NCBI GenBank assembly: GCA_946480995.1
Contig: CAMLMF010000018.1
Span: 1-14,914 of the forward strand
Reading direction: 5' to 3'
Length of the DNA: 14,914 nucleotides
DNA from: an uncultured Bdellovibrio sp.
GTDB lineage: Bacteria > Bdellovibrionota > Bdellovibrionia > Bdellovibrionales > Bdellovibrionaceae
Positions 1-6,502 of this stretch are shown here, in pieces. The translations under genes and the position numbers were made by a program. Position 1 is the stretch's first letter; every line of letters starts with the position of its first letter. The notes beneath the pieces were generated by a model. It did not search any database, was not told the origin of the DNA, and saw nothing but the letters and a program-made list of their open reading frames with translations.

Positions 1-1438
1 GGAAGTGGTTGTATATCTCAAGATCTAGATTGCTTAAGAAAAATATCTTAGCAGTTTTGCTCAAAGCCAAAAATCTTTTGTACTGATACCCTCCGGAGTT
101 CATGGATTGAATGGGCGGAGTCAGATGTAAAGTTGCTAATTTTGACAAGTGAAATCTACGTCCTTTTTTAAAAAGACGATAGCCTAAATCTGTATCTTCG
201 AAACCATAAGACACAAAAGCCCTGCGAAATCTTCCGACAGAGAAAAAGTCTTCTTTACTAAGCGCAAGACAGTATGTGCAGGTGTACTTCCAGAAGTAGG
301 GCATTTCGGACCATTTATCATGGTTAAAGTAAGGCCCCCAATAAGATTCTTCCTCAACATATGTATCTTTAATTAAGTTCAACTGCTTTTGATTGACGTA
401 GGAATTGCTTTTTTCTGGTTTAATATGATGTCTTACGTACTGTATGACGTCGTTATTTTTGAAACACTGTTCAAGATCAAATAGAAAGTTCTCGGGAACT
501 AATATATCCGAGTCGAGGAATATTAAATGTGTTCCCTTCGCGTTGTTTGCTCCAATATTTCGACAGAGTCCCGCACGAAAGACAGGCTTTTCAAATGGCT
601 TTGTAACTGGTTTGGGCCAGTAAAAATACCGCAAGTTTCCAGTAAGTCCTTCGCTTGTCAAAAATGAATCAATAAAGATTGCAGAGTCATCCGAACTGCC
701 GTCATCTACAATTATAATTTCGTACCATTCGCGCGAAATATTCTGCTGAAGAATGTGCTTAATGACGTTCGATAAAAAATGTTTTGAATTATAGGTGGGA
801 ATAATGAAGCTATATCTAATTTCACTGTTGTTGCTCTTAAGCTCTATTTTAGGAGAATCTAACAAAGGCTCTAGATCAAGACTCGCATCAATATTTTCGT
901 CATACAGTTCTAGGCCCGGAAGTGGCCGGACCTGTAGCTTTGGAAATGTCTGCTTAAAGAATCCGGCTATCTTGGCAACTTCTCGTGCCCTTAGAGAATC
1001 TTGGTCCTTGGACACATAGGGCGCAAAAACAAAGTACAGATCGGCATCGGATTGTTCAGAAAACAGTTTCCCAATATTTTCGAAATCCGAACTTTTGTTT
1101 GCCCTTAGAATAAATCGATATTGAAAATTTACGTTCTTTAAATTTGCAATTGCGTTTCTGATTTCACTCGAGTGAGAAAAGTAAACATGAACCTCTGTGA
1201 GATCCTTGGCGTAGGGTTGCACTTCGGAAAGTTGTCCAGCGGAACACTTTATAGCAACTCTTAACGTTGTGGCTTTAATCTCAGACATAAGAAAATCGAA
1301 AAAGTCTTGAGACGATATGTTCCAGTCTATTTGTATCATCTTCGACTGAGAAAATTGTGCCTTTTTTACCCCGTCCAGATAAGCCGTAAGACTTTTTCCT
1401 GGATGATAAGTCAGGGTGTAAATCGAAGCAATAGACAT
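1..1438 (-). CDS. Two-domain family 2 glycosyltransferase, 3' end cut by window edge
   Basis: The frame is open from ATG at 1438 to the left edge: 479 residues, no stop seen. Residues about 207–440 form a GT-A glycosyltransferase: SFIIPTYN near 210, the nucleotide-binding DDGSSDDS at 245–252, the metal-binding LDSD at 308–311 and FEDTDLGYRL at 413–422, the last resembling the acceptor-side motif of polypeptide GalNAc-transferase and chondroitin-synthase-like enzymes. It should move a sugar from a nucleotide donor; the acceptor is unknown. Residues 1–200 are a separate domain I cannot name firmly. Its strand/helix rhythm and the junction text PGLELYD and LDLEPLL recall the second half of a radical-SAM barrel, but no CxxxCxxC is visible. 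It is the third gene of the minor-pilin operon. The upstream gene's TAG lies 12 bp before this ATG in the same frame and overlaps the weak AGGA ribosome site. The glycosyltransferase call is strong; the N-terminal domain is uncertain. Confidence 0.85.
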   Translation of the reverse strand, partial: MSIASIYTLTYHPGKSLTAYLDGVKKAQFSQSKMIQIDWNISSQDFFDFLMSEIKATTLRVAIKCSAGQLSEVQPYAKDLTEVHVYFSHSSEIRNAIANLKNVNFQYRFILRANKSSDFENIGKLFSEQSDADLYFVFAPYVSKDQDSLRAREVAKIAGFFKQTFPKLQVRPLPGLELYDENIDASLDLEPLLDSPKIELKSNNSEIRYSFIIPTYNSKHFLSNVIKHILQQNISREWYEIIIVDDGSSDDSAIFIDSFLTSEGLTGNLRYFYWPKPVTKPFEKPVFRAGLCRNIGANNAKGTHLIFLDSDILVPENFLFDLEQCFKNNDVIQYVRHHIKPEKSNSYVNQKQLNLIKDTYVEEESYWGPYFNHDKWSEMPYFWKYTCTYCLALSKEDFFSVGRFRRAFVSYGFEDTDLGYRLFKKGRRFHLSKLATLHLTPPIQSMNSGGYQYKRFLALSKTAKIFFLSNLDLEIYNHF

Positions 1439-1450
1439 CAGAGGCCGTTC

Positions 1451-2086
1451 CTATTTGCTTGTTACGATGGCTATCAAAGTATCAAAATAATCATTGGTGT
1501 TTGGGCAGGAGTCTGATCCGTTCGTGCAAATTCTGATTTTAAAACACTCAGCATTTGTTCCGCACACTGCCGCCTTGTCTGCAGGAAATCCAGCCTCCAA
1601 AACAGACGCTGTGGGAGGGTTGACTAAGTTTGGCAACCACACTTTAGGAGCGGATAGCTGGGCGTAAGCTTTTGGAAGAAATGAGAACTCTAAGTTAAAA
1701 GATGGGAAAAAGCTGGCATAAGAGCGCTCTGATGACTCAATTGAAATTTCTTTGGTAATTAAATAGTTAGGGCTTTTAGCAAGACAATATCTGAACTGAT
1801 TGTTCACGCAAATCTCGTCTGTGGGTAAACACATAAGAAGAGCGTTTACTGTGACGGGGGTTAGTCCCGGAACAGAACAGCTTGGAGTTCGCTTGGCTGT
1901 TGAACGACCTTGCTGAATAACCTGTGATATTTGGATTGTTGCTTGATAGCCAAGAATTCGTGTCTTGAGACGTGTAACACCTTTGTTAAAATTTTGTATG
2001 GAAATCATGATGCTGCCAAGCAAAGTGACAATAACGACACTTAGAATCAAACAAAAAAGAATAACACTTTGGCCTCTTTTTCCCAT
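1451..2086 (-). CDS. Membrane-anchored Cys-rich protein, PilX-like pilus component (tentative)
   Basis: A protein of 211 residues with a positively charged start (MGKRGQ), one hydrophobic helix at about 8–30, and an exported C-terminal region. The layout KRG-QSVILF followed by a long hydrophobic stretch resembles the N-terminus of PilX-type minor pilins, which often lack the Glu5 of ordinary prepilins; a TadE/TadG-like anchor is an alternative. The ectodomain carries several cysteines, mostly in pairs (CLPTDEIC, CGTNAEC, CTNGSDSC), which suggests disulphide bonds in the periplasm or outside the cell. The start is ATG with AGGA seven bases upstream, a site that overlaps the TAG of the PilW-like gene 8 bp away, so the two are probably translated together. 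Directly after a prepilin gene, a minor-pilin or pilus-tip role is the best inference. I recognise no catalytic motif. Confidence 0.7.
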   Translation of the reverse strand: MGKRGQSVILFCLILSVVIVTLLGSIMISIQNFNKGVTRLKTRILGYQATIQISQVIQQGRSTAKRTPSCSVPGLTPVTVNALLMCLPTDEICVNNQFRYCLAKSPNYLITKEISIESSERSYASFFPSFNLEFSFLPKAYAQLSAPKVWLPNLVNPPTASVLEAGFPADKAAVCGTNAECFKIRICTNGSDSCPNTNDYFDTLIAIVTSK

Positions 2087-2094
2087 ATTAGATC

Positions 2095-2901
2095 CTATCT
2101 TTGTGGAAAGAGATAAAGATTACCGAAAATTCTTTCATAAGGCGTCCCTGGAAGCACACTTCTAGGATCTTCATCATTGATAATCTGGTTTGAAAAAGTG
2201 ACTCTGGTTTTAAGATTTACATCCTTGAAAGTGGCTTTGCCTGCGACCGAGCATCCAGCAACCCCATTCGTGATATCTGTTTGCGGGCAGAAGTTCCAAT
2301 CGCTAGTTTTTTCAGAAAGGAAACGACGAACTGTAATTGAAATTTCCACTGACGTTAACTGCGGATCGGTGCCCAATGATCTTTCAAAATTTCCCACCGA
2401 AAACTCAACTACCTTATCGAAAAAAAGCCCAGAGTATTTAGCAGAAAGATTTCCCGCTTTGGCTGAATCAATAAAGATAACGCCTGAAGTTGTCGGCGTT
2501 GGACGCGCATAAAAAATTGCTGTTTGAATATATTCACTACGTGGAGGCGTTTGGTGACCTCCATTTTCGCGTAGGAAGACCGCGATGGTTTCTACCTGCC
2601 CTGGATTTGCGGCCATGGATCTGCCGTCAAATTGGATAATTTGACCGGCCCCCGCTGCTTGTACTGTGTTATTGAGAGAAACCGCTGACTCTGCAATATC
2701 CACAGCCAAACTCAAGTTTCTTTGTATTCCAAATGTGGCTCCTAAAAGTGCCTCTTCCGTGTCCACATTTAGAACGATTTCTTGATAGTTTTTATAAAAA
2801 GAAACCGCTAGAAAAGAAGCGACCGAGATAGTGATCGCCAATAAAAACGAAGCAACCAAAACTTCAGTCATTGTGTAGCCGTGATTATTTCGTGTGTTCA
2901 T
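2095..2901 (-). CDS. Type IV prepilin-like protein, PilW-like minor pilin
   Basis: A protein of 268 residues that starts with a classic short prepilin leader. MNTRNNHG is followed by YTMTEVLVAS, so peptidase (PilD) cleavage would fall after Gly8 and leave Glu at position +5 of the mature protein. The hydrophobic alpha-1 spine covers about residues 9–32. The length and long C-terminal globular part fit minor pilins or pseudopilins of the PilW/PilV/GspJ type better than a major pilin. Such proteins prime assembly at the inner membrane or sit near the pilus tip. It is the first gene of a minus-strand operon with the PilX-like gene and the large glycosyltransferase. The ATG is supported by the leader sequence. 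No Shine-Dalgarno is visible; a -10-like TAATAT lies only 6 bp upstream of the start codon. PilW-like is my best guess; PilV-like is possible. Confidence 0.85.
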   Translation of the reverse strand: MNTRNNHGYTMTEVLVASFLLAITISVASFLAVSFYKNYQEIVLNVDTEEALLGATFGIQRNLSLAVDIAESAVSLNNTVQAAGAGQIIQFDGRSMAANPGQVETIAVFLRENGGHQTPPRSEYIQTAIFYARPTPTTSGVIFIDSAKAGNLSAKYSGLFFDKVVEFSVGNFERSLGTDPQLTSVEISITVRRFLSEKTSDWNFCPQTDITNGVAGCSVAGKATFKDVNLKTRVTFSNQIINDEDPRSVLPGTPYERIFGNLYLFPQR

Positions 2902-2907
2902 GGCTCT

Positions 2908-2937
2908 ATATTACTAAAAACATTGAAATTCTGTCTA
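2908..2937 (-). promoter_or_regulatory. Putative promoter of the minor-pilin operon
   Basis: On the minus strand TAGACA (2937–2932, 5 of 6 matches to TTGACA) is followed after 18 bp by TAATAT (2913–2908, 4 of 6 matches to TATAAT). The predicted start of transcription falls at or within a base or two of the pilin ATG at 2901, giving a leaderless or nearly leaderless mRNA, consistent with the missing Shine-Dalgarno. Read by eye from the sigma-70 consensus; not tested. Confidence 0.45.
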
Positions 2938-2949
2938 TTTAAATATAAT
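2923..2949 (+). promoter_or_regulatory. Putative promoter of the plus-strand glycosyltransferase
   Basis: TTGAAA (2923–2928) and a perfect TATAAT (2944–2949) are 15 bp apart, slightly shorter than the usual 16–18. The ATG at 2958 begins 8 bp after the -10 box, leaving no room for a Shine-Dalgarno and pointing to a leaderless transcript. The -35 box of the opposite promoter (2932–2937) lies inside this promoter's spacer, so the two probably compete for RNA polymerase. Confidence 0.5.
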
Positions 2950-2957
2950 CCTCGACC

Positions 2958-4013
2958 ATGGCCATTCCCGTTCCCGGCGTATCTATTGGTATCGTCTTTC
3001 ACAACGAGCAAGAGCGAATTTCAAAGTGCCTAGCTGCGCTATTAAGCGCGTATCGCACCTATCAGCTCACAGCGCAGGCGTTACCGACGGAGTTTATTTT
3101 TGTTGATAATAGATCTACGGACGAAAGCTGCCGTGTGGTCGAGGAATTTTGTATCGAAAATGCTCTGCCTTATCAATTGTCCATTAGTGAGACAAATAAT
3201 ATGGCACGGTCTCGCAATAAAGTTTTATCACTTTGCAGATATCAGTATCTTCTATTTCTTGATGCGGACTGCTGCCCAGCGGACAACTGGCTTTGTAAAT
3301 ATCTTGAAGTGGTCAGAGAACTTAAAGCAGAGCGCTGGGCTGCCATCGGTGGGGAAAACTTCCCACCTTTAGCAGAAAATAGAACTTTGTACCATTGCCA
3401 GAAATTGTTGAAAAAAAATCCGCTGCTTTTTCTAAACTCAACGCAGCTTCTGGAGGCTGAAAAAAACAAGGAGGTTTTACATGTCCCAACGTGTAACGTC
3501 CTTTATAAAGCCGAGGTTTTGAAAGAACTTGGCGGTTTTCATGATTCTTTCGTTCGCGTGGGGGAGGATCTTCAACTAAGTGCCAGACTTATTCAAAACG
3601 ATTGGAAAATTATTTTTGCCGAGGGCCTTGGGGTTGAACACTTTGACAGAACGGACTTTAAGGGCTGGCTCTTAAAGTGTTTACGCTATGGGTCCGTTCA
3701 GCCGGAAATTCTGTTTTCTTATCCTAAAGCGACCAGTCGAATGCGTTGGATACCATTTTTAGTAATTATTCTTTTAAGTGCACTGACTGTCACGTCACCT
3801 TGGATAGCGACTATCGGAATTTTGGCGATGGCGATTTTTGTTCCAGTGCTGATTTCCGTGTTAAACGGGACCTTGAAAAATTTGGCACCTTGGATCGTTT
3901 TTCTTAATGGGACGATTATTTTCTATTGTCTTGGCTATGTCCTTGGATTCTGTAAAACAGTTTGGCCAATATCAAAACTGCAAAGTGCAAAAACAGTAAG
4001 TGAAGTTGAGTAA
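2958..4013 (+). CDS. Family 2 glycosyltransferase with C-terminal membrane segments
   Basis: A protein of 351 residues. The N-terminal GT-A domain (about 8–250) shows VSIGIVFHNE, the donor-binding FIFVDNRSTDES (46–57), FLDADCCP with the metal-binding DAD at 102–104, and GGFHDSFVRVGEDLQLSARL with the acceptor-side GED at 202–204. Two or three hydrophobic segments follow (about 264–302 and 311–333), so the enzyme is probably held in the inner membrane with its catalytic part in the cytoplasm, as in exopolysaccharide (succinoglycan-type) glycosyltransferases. It probably adds one sugar to a lipid-linked or surface glycan; the sugar cannot be read from the sequence. It is transcribed divergently from the minor-pilin operon. 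Its last 98 bp, coding for residues 320–351, overlap head-on with the next glycosyltransferase gene. The ATG sits just before the first beta strand. Confidence 0.9.
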   Translation: MAIPVPGVSIGIVFHNEQERISKCLAALLSAYRTYQLTAQALPTEFIFVDNRSTDESCRVVEEFCIENALPYQLSISETNNMARSRNKVLSLCRYQYLLFLDADCCPADNWLCKYLEVVRELKAERWAAIGGENFPPLAENRTLYHCQKLLKKNPLLFLNSTQLLEAEKNKEVLHVPTCNVLYKAEVLKELGGFHDSFVRVGEDLQLSARLIQNDWKIIFAEGLGVEHFDRTDFKGWLLKCLRYGSVQPEILFSYPKATSRMRWIPFLVIILLSALTVTSPWIATIGILAMAIFVPVLISVLNGTLKNLAPWIVFLNGTIIFYCLGYVLGFCKTVWPISKLQSAKTVSEVE

Positions 4014-4779
4014 ATATCTGCAATGACATTTTTTCTTTAAGCAAACTGAACTTCGCGGACCGCGTCTCTGTGGCAACTCCAAAAAGAGCCTGCGCACGGC
4101 CACTGAACCAGGCACGACGAACAAATTTCCCCAGAGAAGAGTGACCCACATGTATAACGTCCATCACTGGCGAATAAAAAGTTCTATTTCCTGAATCTTG
4201 AACGTGCTTAATAAAAACTGAGTCCTCGCCACCCCAGGGAATGTTCACCGGAAATAATGTTTGTGCAAAAATATTTCGTGAAGCCAAAAGAGCGCCTCCA
4301 GGAAGAAAGCGAGCTTCTGTGGCAAAGTCAGAATGCCTTGTGCCCCTAAGGCCAGACTGAATCCAGAGATTAGCCAAAGTGTTTGCCGTTGCCGCGACCT
4401 TATTGATTTTGCTTGGATTTAAATATGCGCCACCGACTATGAATGGAATTTTAAATGTCTCGGCTAATTTTAAAATGTTTTCAAAATAACGAACATCCGG
4501 AAGTAAAACGTCATCATCGATTAGCAGAATATAGTTCCCAGTCGCTGCGAGCACACCTTGGTTTCTGGCATTGCTAACATTATTTTCGGGAATTCTAACG
4601 ACTTTTACTGTGGGCTCTTTGTTTATGAAGTTTTCCAAGGATTGAGAGTCGTTCGGCACGGCTAAGATGATTTCAAATTTTTCCGTGGACAGACTTTGTT
4701 GTAAGCAAGAATTGACGAGGTCCTTTTGGCGAACCCCGATGTGCTGAGAAGGAATAACAACACTTAACAGGACGCTCAC
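3916..4779 (-). CDS. Family 2 glycosyltransferase
   Basis: A protein of 287 residues with a GT-A fold: LSVVIPSQ at the start, VSNARNQGVLAATGNYILLIDDDVLLP with the metal-binding DDD at 88–90, and PWGGEDSVFIKHVQDSG (181–197) carrying the acceptor-side ED. The usual aspartates at the end of the second strand (VDDGS in relatives) are replaced by ILAVPNDSQ, so donor binding may differ. A hydrophobic stretch near 255–276 could anchor the C-terminus in the membrane. The start is GTG inside GTGA, so it overlaps the stop of the upstream DPM1-like gene by 4 bp and is probably translationally coupled to it. Its 3' end overlaps the opposing glycosyltransferase by 98 bp. The donor and acceptor are unknown; surface glycan or lipid-linked oligosaccharide synthesis is the natural setting. 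Confidence 0.88.
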   Translation of the reverse strand: MSVLLSVVIPSQHIGVRQKDLVNSCLQQSLSTEKFEIILAVPNDSQSLENFINKEPTVKVVRIPENNVSNARNQGVLAATGNYILLIDDDVLLPDVRYFENILKLAETFKIPFIVGGAYLNPSKINKVAATANTLANLWIQSGLRGTRHSDFATEARFLPGGALLASRNIFAQTLFPVNIPWGGEDSVFIKHVQDSGNRTFYSPVMDVIHVGHSSLGKFVRRAWFSGRAQALFGVATETRSAKFSLLKEKMSLQIFTQLHLLFLHFAVLILAKLFYRIQGHSQDNRK

Positions 4780-5471
4780 TCGATGGCTCTGAAGTAGTTA
4801 GAAAAAATGCTTCTTAAGAATAAAAAGCCGTCAGATACAATCGAAAGTTTTGATCTGCCAATGCGCTCATCGTATTGAATTGGAATTTGTGAAAATGGCA
4901 GGCGGCTTTTTAATACCATCACCGTAAAGGCGATTGAAAAATTAAGTCCATCTTCTTTTAGTGCAATAATTTTCGGGGTCAGTTCTTTTTTAAAAATCCT
5001 AAATCCTGTACAGGCGTCTTGAATCTTAACCGCAAATAACAACTGCAAAAGATGTGCGTAAAGCCAATTGCCTAAGAAACGAGTCCTTGGCATTTCGTTC
5101 TTCTTGGACATGCGATTTCCGAACACAATCGCAAGATTCTTTTGTGTAATTTCTTGAAACATTAATTCTAAATCAGCAGAGTTGTATGTTCGGTCCAAAT
5201 CCAAAAAAGTGAGATATTGACCCCGCGCCATTTGGAAGCCCTTTTTTAAAGCGCCACCATAGCCAAGACACGTTTGATTTTGCAAAAGGATCACTTCCGG
5301 ATAGCCCTTAAGCAGTTTGACAGAATCGTCTGAAGAGCCGTCATCAACAACGATGATTTCAGCATTCTGATTTTTTGTTTGTGCGATAAGACGAGGAATC
5401 ACAACCGGAATGGAGTCGGCTTCGTTCAGGCACGGAATTACAATAGAAATCGTCGGAGATGTAGAATTCAT
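4776..5471 (-). CDS. DPM1-like polyprenyl-phosphate glycosyltransferase
   Basis: A protein of 231 residues that reads end to end like the short, single-domain polyprenol-phosphate mannosyl/glucosyltransferase group. It has ISIVIPCLNEADSI, EIIVVDDGSSDDS (38–50), FLDLDRTY with the catalytic-site DLD at 91–93, DACTGFRIF (152–160) and the basic ERIGRSKLS loop (202–210) that contacts the diphosphate in this family. Such enzymes load a sugar from a nucleotide donor onto a lipid carrier at the cytoplasmic face of the inner membrane, giving a donor for later transfer. I see no clear C-terminal membrane helices, as in DPM1 rather than ArnC/GtrB. It is first in a two-gene operon with the family 2 enzyme it overlaps. 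The ATG has no good Shine-Dalgarno. The carrier lipid and sugar are not known. Confidence 0.88.
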   Translation of the reverse strand: MNSTSPTISIVIPCLNEADSIPVVIPRLIAQTKNQNAEIIVVDDGSSDDSVKLLKGYPEVILLQNQTCLGYGGALKKGFQMARGQYLTFLDLDRTYNSADLELMFQEITQKNLAIVFGNRMSKKNEMPRTRFLGNWLYAHLLQLLFAVKIQDACTGFRIFKKELTPKIIALKEDGLNFSIAFTVMVLKSRLPFSQIPIQYDERIGRSKLSIVSDGFLFLRSIFSNYFRAIE

Positions 5472-5572
5472 TAGAGTGATATATGATCTTATTCTGCTCT
5501 AGAAAGCACGCAAATTTTATCTTGATTTTTCCATGGGTGGCGCTGAAAAATGGGTAGGACAGAGGATGATTA
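5472..5572. other. Divergent intergenic region, no firm promoter
   Basis: This 101-bp gap separates the DPM1-like gene (minus) from the PP-loop pair (plus). On the minus strand TTGCGT (5513–5508) and TAAGAT (5491–5486) are 16 bp apart, a weak promoter match that would give a leader of about 8 bases. On the plus strand TTGATT (5522–5527) and AAAAAT (5546–5551) are a weaker possibility. AGAGG at 5561–5565, seven bases before the PP-loop ATG, is a good ribosome binding site. Confidence 0.3.
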
Positions 5573-6502
5573 ATGTTAGAACTGACTTATAAAAATCACT
5601 TCAAATTCGGTTTTAACGGCGTGCCATTTTCTCGACGCTCCTCTGCGCAAGATGTCTGGTTTGCAGAGTTCGGGCGCATCGAACGTCCACCGGGGTCATT
5701 TAAGCAAGAATGCATAGCAACAGCAAAATTGATCGCGGAGCGTGCCAATGCGCCTCTGTGGCTTCTGTTTTCAGGGGGGATCGACAGCGAGGTGATGCTG
5801 CAATCTTTCGTCGCGGCGGGTGTTCCATTTAATGTAGCCATCAATCGCTTTGCCAATAATTTAAATATTCATGATGTATCTTATGCGGTCATTGCTTGCG
5901 AAAGCTTAGGCGTTCCTTACACAATTTTTGATCTGGATATCGAAGATTTTTGGCGCACAAAGTTTTTAGACTATATCCACAAGTCAGAATGCTGTTGGCC
6001 TGCGTTAACTTCGACGATGTGGTTGATGGAGCAAGTGCCTGGATACCCCGTACTGGGAAGCGGAGAATGCTTTTTAGAAAAAGTCGTTCCGGCCGGCTAC
6101 ATACCCGGGGAGTCTCCTTACGAACCGTCGGATTGGTTTTTGCGAGAACGAGAACGAATTGCCAGCTGGTACAGATTCCTGCAGACGATTAACAAACCAG
6201 GCTGTGCAGGTTTTTATCAATACACACCTGAGTTCATACTCTCTTTTCTGCAAGATCCCCTTATTAAGGACTTAACTAGCAGCAAAATTGTTGGCAAGTT
6301 GACGACGCAATCTTCAAAGGCCAAGTTTTATGCGCAACATTTTGAGCTCTTGCCGCGAACCAAGTACAGTGGCTTTGAAAAAGTAAACTCTTTGAATCTT
6401 TATTATCAAGATGTCGCAAGAAAGCATTTTCCGCATCATGATCAAATTCAGAAAATGCCCTATGGTGATCTTGTGAAGCATTTGCGTGGAAACTTAAAAT
6501 GA
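5573..6502 (+). CDS. PP-loop ATP pyrophosphatase, asparagine synthase/QueC-like (copy 1)
   Basis: A protein of 309 residues. LLFSGGIDSEV with SGGIDS at 67–72 is the PP-loop that grips ATP in N-type ATP pyrophosphatases (asparagine synthase C-domain, GMP synthase, QueC, TilS). These enzymes adenylate a carboxylate or carbonyl so that nitrogen or sulphur can attack it. GSGEC at 162–166 may match the second glycine-rich loop of asparagine synthases. There is no glutaminase domain, so ammonia or an amine would have to come from elsewhere. Other stretches shared with copy 2 are NIHDxSYAVIACE (98–110), WFLRERERIASWYRFLQ (188–204), QYTPE and a C-terminal GFEK. C109, C140 and C166 align with cysteines in copy 2. 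The start is ATG with AGAGG seven bases upstream; the stop overlaps copy 2 as ATGA. The fold is fairly sure; the substrate is unknown. Confidence 0.82.
   Translation: MLELTYKNHFKFGFNGVPFSRRSSAQDVWFAEFGRIERPPGSFKQECIATAKLIAERANAPLWLLFSGGIDSEVMLQSFVAAGVPFNVAINRFANNLNIHDVSYAVIACESLGVPYTIFDLDIEDFWRTKFLDYIHKSECCWPALTSTMWLMEQVPGYPVLGSGECFLEKVVPAGYIPGESPYEPSDWFLRERERIASWYRFLQTINKPGCAGFYQYTPEFILSFLQDPLIKDLTSSKIVGKLTTQSSKAKFYAQHFELLPRTKYSGFEKVNSLNLYYQDVARKHFPHHDQIQKMPYGDLVKHLRGNLK

Noticed and set aside
1..1438. A frameshifted or degraded left-edge gene
   Set aside because: Translation by hand gives one unbroken frame from ATG to the window edge with all motifs intact; it only lacks a stop because the window ends.
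795..1516. Short plus-strand reading frames opposite the left-edge glycosyltransferase
   Set aside because: They lie antisense to a continuous 479-residue minus-strand frame with clear glycosyltransferase motifs and show no family motif of their own.
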